Shown: positions 8,645-18,342 of the stretch, one piece after another | Layout of the letters: each line of letters begins with the position of its first letter | Numbering within the stretch: the first letter of the stretch is position 1 | Assembly (NCBI GenBank): GCA_027490955.1 | Contig: JAIXXB010000004.1 | Coordinates: 1-64,000, forward strand | DNA from: Rhodobacter sp. | GTDB taxonomy: Bacteria > Pseudomonadota > Alphaproteobacteria > Rhodobacterales > Rhodobacteraceae | Direction: 5' to 3' | Length of the DNA stretch: 64,000 bases | The notes under the pieces: generated by a model | The model's database searches: none | Told to the model about the DNA's origin: nothing | The model's input: only the letters and a program-made list of their open reading frames with translations | Translations under genes and position numbers: made by a program

Positions 8645-8961
8645 GAATTGGCTGCACAATATTGTTCGGCATAGGCGCCAAACTGCGTGTATCTTTCCCA
8701 AAACGCATCGTCGCGGTTCGAATCGGACAGGCGCACCGATTGCGCCTTTTCTGGGTTTTGGAAAAATGCGGCAGCGCGGCGCTGATCTGACCCTGCCAGC
8801 GTCATATTGGCGACTTGCTGGATGCAGTTGCACACCGCGCGGTTTGCCGCGCCGCGATCAGACCGATTGCAGGCCGCTTCGATAGGGCCAGCCATGGCAC
8901 CGCTGCCCATAACCGCAAAAACCAACGCAAGCCCTGCGCGGCGCAAAAGTGTCTGTGTCAT
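8641..8961 (-). CDS. Small exported protein, conserved in Rhodobacteraceae, function unknown
   Basis: A 106-residue protein with signal peptide MTQTLLRRAGLALVFAVM ending GSGAMA. The start ATG at 8961 has GAGG seven bases upstream. The mature part has conserved Cys residues (AACNRSDRGAANRAVCNCIQ and EQYCAANS) and the motif SDQRRAAAFFQNP. Relatives are sometimes labelled 'arginine transporter' in databases, but nothing here resembles a transporter. Likely periplasmic with disulphides. Confidence 0.78.
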   Translation of the reverse strand: MTQTLLRRAGLALVFAVMGSGAMAGPIEAACNRSDRGAANRAVCNCIQQVANMTLAGSDQRRAAAFFQNPEKAQSVRLSDSNRDDAFWERYTQFGAYAEQYCAANS

Positions 8962-9088
8962 GCTCTGCCTCATTCGCCAAGTTGCGCGGATGCGCCCCTG
9001 ATCTGTGTGCCACGCTCTTAACGATTCGGGCATAATTTTTCAAGCTTTTCGGCGGCGCCTATGCAGATTGGCAATTTTTTGCGCAGGG

Positions 9089-9391
9089 TTAGGCAGACGT
9101 GCTGCCCTGCGTGATCAAGTCAGGATCGCTGGGCAAGGGCGGCATATCGCCCATCCAAAAGAACAGGCGCACGAATTCGGGCGCGCCGATCCCCAAGACT
9201 TGCCATGCACAGGCATAGCCTTCCAGCACCATACCCTCGGCGTAAAAGGCGATTTCTTCACCATCCAGCCCTGCATCGTCATCCTCTTGCGGCTGCCAAT
9301 CGCCGCCTTCGGCCCAAATCACCTGCGCCTCTAACGTGGGATGTTTGCGGCACAGGGTTGCCAGCGGGTTCAACGATTCGGGCGCGGGCAT
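9089..9391 (-). CDS. Hypothetical acidic protein downstream of holA
   Basis: A 100-residue acidic soluble protein (MPAPESLNPLATLCRKHPTL at the N-terminus, central QEDDDAGLDGEE). No signal peptide, membrane helix or known motif is visible. Its ATG lies 2 bases after the holA stop, so it is probably the last gene of the leuS-lptE-holA operon. I do not recognise the family. Confidence 0.7.
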   Translation of the reverse strand: MPAPESLNPLATLCRKHPTLEAQVIWAEGGDWQPQEDDDAGLDGEEIAFYAEGMVLEGYACAWQVLGIGAPEFVRLFFWMGDMPPLPSDPDLITQGSTSA

Positions 9392-9393
9392 GG

Positions 9394-10407
9394 TCAGCCT
9401 TTCATCATGGCAATGCGAATAAAAGCGCGTTCGATGACAGCCATGGCAGGCGCGCGCGATGCGCTGCGCAGCGTCAGATCCGTATCGACCAAAACGCGCA
9501 GCACATCTTCCAATTTACCAGCGCCCCAACTGCCCGCTTGGCGCGCCATAGCATCGCGGCGCGGGCCAAATGCGCGGGCGCGCAGCAGGCCGTTTTGAAT
9601 GCCGCCCTTGTCCGTGGCCACAGTGTGAAGGCCGCGAAAATGCCGCAGCGCGCCGATGCACAGGGTGACGGGCGCAATGCCCTGCCCCTCCAATCGGCGC
9701 AACAGCGGGCCTATAGCATGCGCCTTGCGGTCCGCCACCGCGGCCAGCAAATCATCCACTTCGGTTTCGATGGTCATCGGGGCCAAATCGGCCACTTCAG
9801 CGGGGGTTAGGGCGGTGGAATCGCCATGCTTATACAGCGCGACCTTTTCCAAAAGCTGGCGAAAGTCACCCGGGTCTAACGCGCGGGCAAGGGTGGTCAG
9901 ATCTGCCATGGCGGGCGGCGATATCTGCGTCAGCCCCGCACGGGCAAGTTCTGATTCGATTTCTTCGCGGGTCGGCGGGTCATCATACAGGCCGATACAC
10001 ACCGCGTTCGGGGCCTTTTCAAACAAAGTTTTCAGCGCGGATTTGCCCGTCAGGTTGCCAGCGGTGACGATTAAATTGGCATCCCCTGCGCGCCAATCGG
10101 CAAGGGCAGCGGCAAAGGCATCGGTCAGCCCATCGGTGGCTTCTTCCACAAACACCACGCGCGGGCCTGCAAAAAACCCCGTCTCGCGCAGCGAATCGGT
10201 CAGGCGCGCCTGATCTTTGCGCAAATCACTGCCAGCCATGCGCGACAGGCGCATTTCAGCCGCGCCGTCAGGGCCAATTAGGGCGGCAATCGCCTCGGCC
10301 CGTTTCAGCGCAACGCGCATCGCATCTGCGCCAAATATCAACAGCCCCGCGCGGGCAGGATCGGGGCGCGCGCAATAGCGGCTTGCCTCGATCCCTGCCA
10401 GTTTCAT
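9394..10407 (-). CDS. holA: DNA polymerase III subunit delta
   Basis: The 337-residue delta subunit of the clamp loader, which opens the beta clamp at the replication fork. The sequence has the family layout: an N-terminal AAA-like domain (LLIFGADAMRVALKRAEAI), a beta-binding segment near VVFVEEATDG, lid domain (ALDPGDFRQLLEKVALYK) and C-terminal collar domain (RRLEGQGIAPVTLCIGALRHFRGLHT). The ATG overlaps the lptE stop by 4 bases. The leuS-lptE-holA order is shared with many proteobacteria. Confidence 0.93.
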   Translation of the reverse strand: MKLAGIEASRYCARPDPARAGLLIFGADAMRVALKRAEAIAALIGPDGAAEMRLSRMAGSDLRKDQARLTDSLRETGFFAGPRVVFVEEATDGLTDAFAAALADWRAGDANLIVTAGNLTGKSALKTLFEKAPNAVCIGLYDDPPTREEIESELARAGLTQISPPAMADLTTLARALDPGDFRQLLEKVALYKHGDSTALTPAEVADLAPMTIETEVDDLLAAVADRKAHAIGPLLRRLEGQGIAPVTLCIGALRHFRGLHTVATDKGGIQNGLLRARAFGPRRDAMARQAGSWGAGKLEDVLRVLVDTDLTLRSASRAPAMAVIERAFIRIAMMKG

Positions 10408-10904
10408 TCGCCCGCCGTCAGTTGAGGCGAAAGGGCAATAAGCCGCTGGATCACCTGATCGGCCAAAATCCGAATCAGCCGCGCTTTGGCATCAGATTCG
10501 GCATTTACGGCAGCTATCGTCACACCCGTGGCCGACCATGCGGTAAAGTTTTGTTCCACACCATTCGCCACAACCTGCGCCGTAGCGCGGTCTTTCAATG
10601 TCCAAGTCACTGTTCCTGCTAGGTTAAATCTGGTGATTGCACCATCGGGGGTAAAGCCAAGACTGGTTTTTTCCGAGGAAATCTGATAATCTAAATCAAA
10701 GCGGGCCGCAGTTGCGCGGCCAAGACGTTCTTCCATCCGTTTGATGAATTCGAACCCATCGCGCGAATTGGTGTCGGCCAGCGCGATGGTGCCGCGCAGG
10801 GCGGTTGCGGGGCCTGCTGGGCCAAAAGCGGGGGTGAACCCGCAGGCTGCAAGGCCAAGGGCCAGCGTGAAAGCCAGCAAAAGACGTGGGTTAAGCAACG
10901 ACAT
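10404..10904 (-). CDS. lptE: LPS-assembly lipoprotein LptE
   Basis: A 166-residue lipoprotein forming the plug partner of LptD in LPS insertion into the outer membrane. The N-terminus [21 protein letters not shown] carries lipobox LAAC. The remainder has the LptE-like region [20 protein letters not shown] and a C-terminal helix ([20 protein letters not shown]). The start at 10904 lies inside the last codons of leuS (14-base overlap) and follows GAGGCGG. Identity rests on position between leuS and holA plus the lipoprotein pattern, since LptE sequences diverge. Confidence 0.87.
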   Translation of the reverse strand: MSLLNPRLLLAFTLALGLAACGFTPAFGPAGPATALRGTIALADTNSRDGFEFIKRMEERLGRATAARFDLDYQISSEKTSLGFTPDGAITRFNLAGTVTWTLKDRATAQVVANGVEQNFTAWSATGVTIAAVNAESDAKARLIRILADQVIQRLIALSPQLTAGE

Positions 10905-13437
10905 TGATGATCCGCCTCGGCACAACGATGATTTTCTTGACCGCCGCGCCATCAAGGAATTTGACCACGGCAGGATCGGCAAGTGCGACTTTTTCAATTT
11001 CGCCAGCAGGCATATCCGCAGGAACAGTGATTTCGGCGCGGCGTTTGCCGTTGATTTGAATGGGCAGCGTCACCCGATCATCCACCAGCAGCGCAGGGTC
11101 TGCCACAGGCCAAGGGGCCTGCGCGCACAATCCCTGCCCGCCCTGATAGGCCCAGATCGATTCGGCGATATGGGGAACCATCGGCTGCATCAGTTGCGCC
11201 ATTGTCCGCATAGCTGCGCGCATCGCATCGCGCGATCCGTTCGCCTTGGACAAAGTGTTGGTGAATTCATACAGCTTGGCAATCGCCTTGTTAAAGGCAA
11301 AGGATTCAATGCCTTGGGTCACTTCATGCACGGCGCGTGCCGTGGCGCGGGCGATATCATCGTCCCCCTCGCCCAGAAAACCTTCGGGCATTTCGCCGAT
11401 ACGGGCGCAGAGATTCCAAACGCGGGACAAATGTTTATGCGCAGCCTCGGCCCCCGAAGATGTCCATTCCACATCGCGTTCGGGCGGGCTGTCAGACATG
11501 ACAAACCAGCGCGCCGTATCTGCGCCAAAACTTTCGATAATGTTCATCGGATCGACGACATTTTTCTTGGATTTCGACATTTTGGCCGAGGGGATGATTT
11601 CCACCGCAGTGCCATCTTTCAGGCGGCCATCGGTTACATCTTCGGGCAGGTGATAGACAGGGCGGCCCTGCCCGTCGCGGGTCAGATAAATCTCGTGCGT
11701 GACCATGCCTTGGGTGAACAGCGCGTTGAACGGTTCAATCGCCTTGGGCGGCAAATGCCCCGTTTTCACCATCGCGCGGGCGAAGAATCGCGAATACAGC
11801 AGGTGCAGAATCGCGTGTTCGATCCCGCCGATATACTGATCGACGTTCATCCAATAATCCGCTTCGGCGGCATCGGTGGGCGTTGTGGCGCGCGGCGCGG
11901 TAAAGCGGGCATAATACCAAGACGAATCCATAAACGTGTCCATCGTATCGGTTTCGCGCCGTGCGGGCGCGCCGCAGGATGGGCAGGGGCATTTGCGCCA
12001 AGTCGGGTGGCGATCCAGCGGGTTGCCAGGAATGTCAAAAGTGACATCGTAAGGCAGTTCGATGGGCAGATTCTCTTTCTTTTCAGGCACCACGCCGCAG
12101 GTATCGCAATGCACCACGGGGATCGGGCAACCCCAATAGCGTTGGCGCGAAATGCCCCAATCGCGCAGGCGGTATTGGGTGACGCCTTTGCCATAGCCGT
12201 TTGATTCGGCATGGGTAATGGCGGCAGCAATGGCCGCCTCGCCCGTTTGCACAGACTCACCTGCAAAGCCGCGAATATAGCGCACGGGTTCGGATTTCAT
12301 CGGCACAAAAGCTTCGGCCAAGGGGGCATCTGCGGCCCCTTCAGCAATGAACACAGATTTAATGGCCAAGCCATATTTGCTGGCAAATTCAAAATCGCGC
12401 TGATCATGCGCAGGGCAGCCAAAAATCGCGCCTGTGCCATAATCGATCAAGATGAAATTGGCGATGTAAACGGGCAATTCCCAATTGGGATCAAGCGGAT
12501 GCTTCACCCGAATCCCCGTATCCATGCCTACCTTTTCGGCGGTTTCCAACGCCTCGGCGCTGGTTCCAACCTTGCGACACTCGGCGACAAAATCTGCAAT
12601 TGCGGGGTTTGTTGCCTCTAGCGCTTTGGCCAGCGGATGGTCGGGCGAAATAGCGGCAAAACTTGCGCCCATCAGCGTATCGGGGCGGGTGGTGTAAACG
12701 GGCAGGGTATCAAACCCCGCAGGCGCGCCGACTGTATGAAAGGCAAATTGCAGACCTTGGGATTTGCCAATCCAATTCGCCTGCATGATTCGCACTTTTT
12801 CGGGCCAGTCTTTCAACCCATCCAAAGCGGCCAAAAGTTCGCCCGAATAATCCGAAATTTTGAAGAACCATTGCGTCAATTCACGCCGCTGCACCTGCGC
12901 ACCAGACCGCCAGCCTTTGCCATCGATCACCTGTTCATTGGCCAGCACTGTCATATCGACAGGGTCCCAGTTGACGACCGCATTCTTGCGATACACCAGC
13001 CCTGCGGCCATCATATCAAGGAACATCGCCTGCTGCTGGCCGTAATAGTCTGGATCGCAGGTGGCAAATTCGCGTGACCAATCAATCGACAGGCCCAGCG
13101 GTTTCATCTGCGCGCGCATGTCGGCGATATTGCCATATGTCCAATCTTTTGGATGGCCGCCGCGTTCCATCGCAGCATTTTCGGCAGGCATACCAAAGGC
13201 ATCCCAACCCATCGGGTGCAAAACGGAAAAGCCACGCGCCGATTTGTAACGCGCCACCACATCGCCCATGGTGTAATTGCGCACATGGCCCATATGGATG
13301 CGCCCCGAAGGATAGGGGAACATCTCCAAAACGTAATACTTGGGCCGCGCAGGGTCGCGCCGCGCGGTAAACGCGCCAGCGGCATCCCACGCGGCCTGCC
13401 ATTTGGTTTCAATCGATTTGGGCTCGTAACGCGACAT
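10891..13437 (-). CDS. leuS: Leucyl-tRNA synthetase
   Basis: The 848-residue class I synthetase charging tRNA-Leu. The HIGH motif appears as HMGH in [20 protein letters not shown], the KMSKS loop as [13 protein letters not shown]. The inserted CP1 editing domain (about residues 220-420, with [12 protein letters not shown] and [13 protein letters not shown]) removes mischarged norvaline and isoleucine. A zinc-type cluster CDTCGVV...CPCPSCG is also present. The C-terminal end [20 protein letters not shown] fits the family. Start at 13437 ([20 protein letters not shown]). It leads an operon with lptE and holA. Confidence 0.98.
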   Translation of the reverse strand: MSRYEPKSIETKWQAAWDAAGAFTARRDPARPKYYVLEMFPYPSGRIHMGHVRNYTMGDVVARYKSARGFSVLHPMGWDAFGMPAENAAMERGGHPKDWTYGNIADMRAQMKPLGLSIDWSREFATCDPDYYGQQQAMFLDMMAAGLVYRKNAVVNWDPVDMTVLANEQVIDGKGWRSGAQVQRRELTQWFFKISDYSGELLAALDGLKDWPEKVRIMQANWIGKSQGLQFAFHTVGAPAGFDTLPVYTTRPDTLMGASFAAISPDHPLAKALEATNPAIADFVAECRKVGTSAEALETAEKVGMDTGIRVKHPLDPNWELPVYIANFILIDYGTGAIFGCPAHDQRDFEFASKYGLAIKSVFIAEGAADAPLAEAFVPMKSEPVRYIRGFAGESVQTGEAAIAAAITHAESNGYGKGVTQYRLRDWGISRQRYWGCPIPVVHCDTCGVVPEKKENLPIELPYDVTFDIPGNPLDRHPTWRKCPCPSCGAPARRETDTMDTFMDSSWYYARFTAPRATTPTDAAEADYWMNVDQYIGGIEHAILHLLYSRFFARAMVKTGHLPPKAIEPFNALFTQGMVTHEIYLTRDGQGRPVYHLPEDVTDGRLKDGTAVEIIPSAKMSKSKKNVVDPMNIIESFGADTARWFVMSDSPPERDVEWTSSGAEAAHKHLSRVWNLCARIGEMPEGFLGEGDDDIARATARAVHEVTQGIESFAFNKAIAKLYEFTNTLSKANGSRDAMRAAMRTMAQLMQPMVPHIAESIWAYQGGQGLCAQAPWPVADPALLVDDRVTLPIQINGKRRAEITVPADMPAGEIEKVALADPAVVKFLDGAAVKKIIVVPRRIINVVA

Positions 13438-13524
13438 TTGGCGGCCTTTTGCTACTTTTGCCGCCGAAATACACCGCGAAGGACGGCAAGGCCAGATGGC
13501 CCAGTTCGATTTTGGGGCGTGAAA

Positions 13525-14034
13525 TTACAGCTTACTATCGGCAATACGCAATTGGCGCGCCCGCGACAGAATTGCATCTTCAACAGCGCGCAGGGTGGCA
13601 GGGGCCACGGCACTGCCGCCTTTGGTTTGCAAGCTGAGTTTCAGGCTGCGCGCATCCAAAGCAGGATCCTGCACCAAGATAGTGGCGCGGTAGGCGCGGC
13701 CACCGCCAGGCGGCACGCCATAACCCGTCACAATCACCCCAGTGTACGGGTCAACTGATTCGATGGGTAGAAAGTTCAGAACATCCAGCGAGGCGTTCCA
13801 AATATACTTATTCACATTCACAATTTTATTGGGGTTTTCCGCATTGGAAAACACATCCCAAATGGTCGCACGCGGTTTACTGGTATCAATTCCCGCCTTG
13901 GCCGCAGCGGCATCAGCGGCCACGCCGCCACCACCCGCCTGCCCCAAAGCCAGCCCGCCAGTCTGCGCGCCGCAGCCCGCCAAAGACAGGCAAGTCGCCG
14001 TGATAAGTGTAATTTTGGCCAGTCCCTGCAGCAC
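13525..14034 (-). CDS. DUF3576 family lipoprotein
   Basis: A 169-residue lipoprotein. A GTG start at 14034 is chosen because GGGGGGTGG precedes it and it gives a signal peptide ending LSLAGC; the frame stays open to 14334 but the extra part is low-complexity and overlaps the porin start. The DUF3576 domain is recognised by IWDVFSNAENPNKIVNVNKY, WNASLDVLNFLPIESVDPYT and GVIVTDYG-like GVIVTGYGVP. The gene lies just upstream of leuS, its usual place in Rhodobacteraceae. An outer-membrane location is inferred; the function is not known. Confidence 0.85.
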   Translation of the reverse strand: MLQGLAKITLITATCLSLAGCGAQTGGLALGQAGGGGVAADAAAAKAGIDTSKPRATIWDVFSNAENPNKIVNVNKYIWNASLDVLNFLPIESVDPYTGVIVTGYGVPPGGGRAYRATILVQDPALDARSLKLSLQTKGGSAVAPATLRAVEDAILSRARQLRIADSKL

Positions 14035-14305
14035 AGCGCCACCCCCCAGATGAACATCTCGCCTTGTGTATCGCAGCCTGCCTAGCCTGCCAAGGCTTTT
14101 CGCCCTCTCTAACGGATGGCCCGCGCGCGCAAAATGTGCCGCCCCGATGGCAACACTGTGGCAAGACTGCACCATCGCTGGCGTGTTTGGCCAAAAATCC
14201 GCAGAGTTCGTTGCAAATGGTCGGGGGAAAGTGGAAACAGACTGCATACCCAAATCGGATTCCCCTGATTTGGGCCCCACCTTTGATATACACGAGGGAA
14301 AAGAC

Positions 14306-15121
14306 ATGAAAAAAGTACTTCTTGCCACCACCATCCTTGGGATGACTGCTGGCTACGCAGCAGCAGAAATCGCCTTCACCGGTGAAGCAACTGCTGGTTT
14401 CGCTTCGGTAAACGGCGCCGACTTCGACACCTACACCTCCTTTAACTTGGGCGTAGCTGCAACCGCCGAGTCGGATTCGGGTGTTTCCTTTGGTGCGTCG
14501 TTCGACGTGACCTCGGGCGAAACCTTTGACTTCGACGGCGATGCTAGCTCGATCGACGCAGAAGATGGCGTGTTTGGTAATCCAGAAGTGTTCATCTCGG
14601 GCGACTTCGGCCGCGTTGCATTCTCGATCGACGGCTTTGATGACTACCATGACGACGCTTTCGAAGATCATGACGTAGAATACACCCACACGATCGGTGA
14701 CTTCTCGATTGGTCTGCGCACCGACATCGACGGCGGCACCTCGTCGCTGCAACTGGGCTACACTGTAGCTAACTTCGATCTGGGCGCAAACTTTGACGAG
14801 TCGACCGAAGCTTGGGACGTCTCGGCAGAAGGCACCTTTGACGCTGTCACCGCTGGTCTGAGCTTGGACAACGACGAAGTTGCAACTGTGAACCTGGGCT
14901 ACGCTGCAAACGGCGTGTCGGTTGGCTTGGAAATCAACACGGATGACGAGTACACCGTGTCGGCTGGCTACGAAGCAAACGGTCTGTCGGTTAACGCAGA
15001 AATCGACCAAGACAGCGTTTGGGAAGTGACCGCTGGTTACGATCTGGGCAATGGCTTGGCTGTTGAAGCTGGTCTGCACGAGTCGGAATCGGCCTTCTTG
15101 GGCGCAAAGATGTCGTTCTAA
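14306..15121 (+). CDS. Major outer-membrane porin
   Basis: A 271-residue porin starting MKKVLLATTILGMTAGYAAA, a signal peptide cleaved before EIAFTGEA. The mature protein alternates beta-strands and Asp-rich loops, is acidic, and ends AKMSF with the terminal Phe recognised by the BAM machinery. It resembles the Rhodobacter-type porin family, forming trimeric diffusion channels. Codon choice is restricted (many gct, gca, ggt, tcg, gaa) and unlike its neighbours, typical of a very highly expressed gene. GAGGGAAAAGAC supports the start. A strong terminator follows directly. The 271 bases upstream must hold its promoter, which I could not pin down. Confidence 0.93.
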   Translation: MKKVLLATTILGMTAGYAAAEIAFTGEATAGFASVNGADFDTYTSFNLGVAATAESDSGVSFGASFDVTSGETFDFDGDASSIDAEDGVFGNPEVFISGDFGRVAFSIDGFDDYHDDAFEDHDVEYTHTIGDFSIGLRTDIDGGTSSLQLGYTVANFDLGANFDESTEAWDVSAEGTFDAVTAGLSLDNDEVATVNLGYAANGVSVGLEINTDDEYTVSAGYEANGLSVNAEIDQDSVWEVTAGYDLGNGLAVEAGLHESESAFLGAKMSF

Positions 15122-15142
15122 TCTTAGAACAACCTCTATGGG

Positions 15143-15170
15143 AAGGGCGGGCCAATTGGCCCGCCTTTTT
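15143..15170 (+). terminator. Strong intrinsic terminator of the porin gene
   Basis: A GC-rich palindrome (15146-15165, GGCGGGCC-AATT-GGCCCGCC) followed by five T (15166-15170) lies 24 bases after the porin stop. This is a classic Rho-independent terminator and fits the expression level implied by the codon bias. Confidence 0.95.
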
Positions 15171-15200
15171 CATTTGATGAATGCGTTTGAAAGGCCAACC

Positions 15201-15866
15201 ATGCCCTTGCCCGAAATCACCGCTGCTGTACGCGATGCTGCCGCCAAAGCGGGGCGCGATGCGGCGGGTATCACCCTGATTGCCGTATCCAAACTGCAGC
15301 CGATGGATCGGTTGCGCGCGGTGCTGGGCCAAGGGCATCTGCATTACGGCGAAAATTACGTGCAAGAATCCGCCGCCAAATGGCCCGATCTGCGCGCAGA
15401 ATATGGGGCGGGCATAAACGTGGCTATGATTGGCCCCCTGCAAACCAACAAGGCCAAACAAGCGGTAGAGTTATTCGACGCCATTCACAGCCTTGACCGC
15501 CCCTCGCTGGCGCAAAAGCTGGCCAGTTTGGCACAGGCGCGCGGGGCCTGTCCCGAATTGTTTGTCCAAGTCAACACAGGGGCAGAGCCGCAAAAGGCAG
15601 GTATCCTGCCCGATGATCTGGACGGATTCATAACCGAATGTCGCAAGATGGCTTTATCCCCCATCGGATTGATGTGCATTCCGCCCGATGGCGAAAACCC
15701 TGCCCCTCATTTCAAAATGCTGGGCGAGATGGCCGCCAGAAATGGGCTGGCGGGCCTGTCCATGGGGATGAGCAGCGATTTTGCGGCGGCGATTGCGCTG
15801 GGGGCCACGCATATTCGGGTGGGCAGCGCAATTTTTGGCGCGCGCCCTGCCAAAGAGGCACATTAA
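15201..15866 (+). CDS. yggS: YggS family pyridoxal-phosphate homeostasis protein
   Basis: A 221-residue single-domain PLP-binding protein of the alanine-racemase-like TIM barrel fold. The PLP lysine lies in TLIAVSKLQP; other family marks are HYGENYVQES, IGPLQTNKAKQ, FVQVNTG, LSMGMSSDFAAAIALGATHIRVGSAIFG. It buffers and delivers PLP and affects amino-acid balance. The ATG at 15201 has AAAGG six bases before it; an in-frame ATG at 15177 lacks this. It converges with the L,D-transpeptidase gene with a 4-base overlap. Confidence 0.95.
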   Translation: MPLPEITAAVRDAAAKAGRDAAGITLIAVSKLQPMDRLRAVLGQGHLHYGENYVQESAAKWPDLRAEYGAGINVAMIGPLQTNKAKQAVELFDAIHSLDRPSLAQKLASLAQARGACPELFVQVNTGAEPQKAGILPDDLDGFITECRKMALSPIGLMCIPPDGENPAPHFKMLGEMAARNGLAGLSMGMSSDFAAAIALGATHIRVGSAIFGARPAKEAH

Positions 15867-16360
15867 GGCAGAATAATCAGCCGCGATTGGTGCTGGATGC
15901 GCTGCGCAATCCACAGCAAATCTTTGCGCGCAAAGGCCACGCATCCCGCCGTGCGCGCATGGGGCCTGCGCCACTGATGCACGAAAATGGCTGACCCGCA
16001 CCCAGCACGGGCATCAGGCCAGTTCCAATCGGTCAGCAGAATCAGATCATACATCGGATCAGCGCGGCGCAGTTTTTCGTGCGAAAAGGCGTGGGGCAGG
16101 CGGATCATGCTGTTGTAATCATCGTCTTGCGGATCGTCTGACCACCCATCCAGCGGCCCAATGGGCAAGGCCCAATCCGCGGGGCGCGTCATGCGATCTG
16201 GCCGATAGAGCATGCCGATAAATCGGTGCGTGCCCACTGGCGTGGCCCCATCGCCTTCGCGTTTGTCAACGCGCACGCCGCCGCGCCCAATGGTGCAGGC
16301 AAATCGCCGTCCCATAAACCGCGCGCCCCAGCGGCTGACAACCAAATCGGATGGTTTCAC
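15863..16360 (-). CDS. L,D-transpeptidase catalytic domain protein (YkuD fold)
   Basis: A 165-residue protein with the YkuD signature: IFVHQWRRPHARTAGCVAF supplies the catalytic His and Cys (H-x(n)-S/T-x-G-C). The family forms 3-3 peptidoglycan cross-links or attaches proteins to the wall. No signal peptide is visible, which is unusual for an enzyme expected in the periplasm; the same short form is seen in relatives of YbiS/ErfK-distant groups. The start is a GTG overlapping the ribA stop (GTGA), implying coupling to ribA. Confidence 0.87.
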   Translation of the reverse strand: MKPSDLVVSRWGARFMGRRFACTIGRGGVRVDKREGDGATPVGTHRFIGMLYRPDRMTRPADWALPIGPLDGWSDDPQDDDYNSMIRLPHAFSHEKLRRADPMYDLILLTDWNWPDARAGCGSAIFVHQWRRPHARTAGCVAFARKDLLWIAQRIQHQSRLIILP

Positions 16361-17442
16361 AGCAAATGCCCCGATTTTGCGGCCTTGGTCGCCAGATAGT
16401 CGCGGTTTTGCGCGGTTTGGCCTACGCGCAGCGGCACGCGCGCCGCCACCTGAATGCCATGTGCAGCCAGCATATCCACCTTGCGGGGGTTATTGGTCAA
16501 AAGGCGCACGGCAGCAAAGCCCATTTTGCGCAAAATCTCTGCCCCAATGCGGAAATCGCGCTCATCATCTTCAAACCCCAGTCGGTGATTCGCCTGCACT
16601 GTGTCAAACCCCTGATCTTGCAGCGAATAGGCGCGCATCTTATTGGCAAGGCCAATGCCGCGCCCCTCTTGGTTAAGATACAGCAGCACACCCGCGCCGT
16701 CCGCACCCATTTGGGCCAAGGCGGCGCGCAATTGTGGGCCGCAATCGCATTTCAAACTGCCCAAAACATCGCCCGTAAAACAGGCCGAATGCAGGCGCGC
16801 CAGCACAGGGGCCGCGCGGTCTGGGCGGCCAATTTCAATGGCGTAATGTTCCACCCCGCCATCATCGGGACGGAAGATATGCACGCGCCCTGCCTCGGAG
16901 GCTGCCATGGGCAAACGCGCCGAAATGACCGATGTCAGCGGCGCAAGGCGGCCCAAATCCTGCGCCTCAGCGTGCGAGATCAGCGAAAGCTGCGCCGCGC
17001 GCGCAAAGTCAGGGCCATTTTCCACAGGAATCATCAGAACGGCGGGCAGCAACTGCGCCTCTTTCGCCAGTGCAATGGCAATGCGGTGCAGGCCAGCATC
17101 GCCGCCGCGAAGGCTGCTCAGCGGCCCTTTCATCGGGTGCGATAAATCTTCCGCAGGGTCGGCCAATGCGCGCAGCCAGCGGCAATCAGCATCCAGCGGC
17201 AGGGCGATACGGGCCAAATGACCATCATAAGCGGCGGTTTTCAGTGTTTCCGCCCGCCGCGCCGTCAGCGCCACCTCACCCGCACCCAAAGCGCGCAAAT
17301 CGGCCAAACGCTGGGGGGTCAGCACCTCGATCGCGGCGGCCAGCATCGATCTGCCCTGCCCTGTCAGCACAACAGGCAAGCCAAGGCGCAAGTCACTGCG
17401 CGCGCGGGCCAATTTTTCGGTGATGGACAAGGTCAATGTCAT
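16357..17442 (-). CDS. ribA: GTP cyclohydrolase II with a degenerate N-terminal RibB-like domain
   Basis: A 361-residue protein. The C-terminal half is GTP cyclohydrolase II, the first step of riboflavin synthesis: zinc cysteines in CFTGDVLGSLKCDCGPQL, the GTP site NQEGRGIGLANKMRAYSLQD, and DERDFRIGAEILRKMG. The N-terminal ~170 residues occupy the place of the DHBP synthase (RibB) domain of bifunctional RibBA but lack its DRENEGD motif, so this half is probably inactive and a separate RibB is needed. The start MTLTLSITEKLARARSDLRL at 17442 was chosen by similarity to the family; the ribosome site is weak. The downstream L,D-transpeptidase overlaps its stop. Confidence 0.9.
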   Translation of the reverse strand: MTLTLSITEKLARARSDLRLGLPVVLTGQGRSMLAAAIEVLTPQRLADLRALGAGEVALTARRAETLKTAAYDGHLARIALPLDADCRWLRALADPAEDLSHPMKGPLSSLRGGDAGLHRIAIALAKEAQLLPAVLMIPVENGPDFARAAQLSLISHAEAQDLGRLAPLTSVISARLPMAASEAGRVHIFRPDDGGVEHYAIEIGRPDRAAPVLARLHSACFTGDVLGSLKCDCGPQLRAALAQMGADGAGVLLYLNQEGRGIGLANKMRAYSLQDQGFDTVQANHRLGFEDDERDFRIGAEILRKMGFAAVRLLTNNPRKVDMLAAHGIQVAARVPLRVGQTAQNRDYLATKAAKSGHLL

Positions 17443-17584
17443 GAAACATTTCATAGGGCATTGCGGGCAGAATTGAAACATTGCCCGCGTTTTTGACACA
17501 AGCGCGTGAGGCGCGGGCAGACTTCTTGCAACACCGCCGCCTGCGCCCCATCTTGGCCGCAACGTGCAACACACAGGAGGCTAT

Positions 17585-18271
17585 ATGCCGACATTGCGCA
17601 AAATACTGCTGGTCGACGATGACGACGATCTGCGCGACGCCTTGGGCGAGCAATTGCTGATGACCGAGGATTTCGATGTTTACGAGGCCGCAAACGGCGC
17701 CGAAGGAATGGAGAAAATCCGCCAAGGCCAGTTTGACCTGATTCTGCTGGACATTGACTTGCCCGATACGGACGGGCGCGAACTGTGCCGTCTGATGCGC
17801 AAATCGGGCGTGAAAACGCCGATTGTCATGCTCACGGGGCATGATACCGACAGCGACACCATCCTTGGGCTGGACGCGGGCGCGAATGATTATGTTGCCA
17901 AGCCGTTCAAATTTCCCGTGCTGCTGGCGCGTATTCGCGCGCAATTGCGCCAGCATGAACATTCGGAAGATGCGGTGTTCCAACTGGGGCCGTACACGTT
18001 CAAACCCGCGCAAAAGCTGCTACTGGATGCCAAAGACAAGAAGGTGCGGTTGACCGAAAAGGAAACCAATATCCTGAAATATCTGTATCGCGCCCAATCA
18101 GGCGTGGTTGCACGCGATGTGCTGCTGCACGAGGTTTGGGGCTATAACGCGGGGGTGACAACCCACACTCTGGAAACCCATATTTACCGCCTGCGCCAAA
18201 AAATCGAAACCGACCCCAGCAATGCGCGCCTGCTGGTTACGGAAAGTGGGGGCTATCGTTTGGTGTCGTAA
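17585..18271 (+). CDS. OmpR-type response regulator (CenR-like)
   Basis: A 228-residue two-component regulator. The receiver domain (1-120) has acidic pocket DDDDD near residues 10-14, phospho-acceptor Asp in LILLDIDLPD, the switch Thr in VMLTGHD and Lys in YVAKPFKF. The C-terminal winged helix (VRLTEKETNILKYLYRAQSG to RLLVTESGGYRLVS) binds DNA. The sequence resembles alphaproteobacterial CenR, an essential envelope regulator in Caulobacter; this assignment is by memory of the family and should be treated as probable. CAGGAGG gives a strong start at 17585. No kinase gene is adjacent. Two small-RNA-like modules follow. Confidence 0.88.
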   Translation: MPTLRKILLVDDDDDLRDALGEQLLMTEDFDVYEAANGAEGMEKIRQGQFDLILLDIDLPDTDGRELCRLMRKSGVKTPIVMLTGHDTDSDTILGLDAGANDYVAKPFKFPVLLARIRAQLRQHEHSEDAVFQLGPYTFKPAQKLLLDAKDKKVRLTEKETNILKYLYRAQSGVVARDVLLHEVWGYNAGVTTHTLETHIYRLRQKIETDPSNARLLVTESGGYRLVS

Positions 18272-18342
18272 TGTTTCCCAAAGCCGCGAAATGACCCTGA
18301 ATTGTTCATTATTCTGCCACAGTGACACGCCATAACAGTCCT

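Noticed and set aside
10741-12204. Long open frame antisense to leuS (about 487 codons)
   Set aside because: It is the complementary strand of a strongly conserved synthetase, rich in His/Arg/Gly/Pro as expected from antisense reading of GC-rich DNA, and shows no protein motif.
13913-15079. Open frame of about 388 codons antisense to the porin
   Set aside because: The porin strand has a signal peptide, beta-strand pattern, terminal Phe and strong codon bias. The antisense frame is a by-product of that bias.
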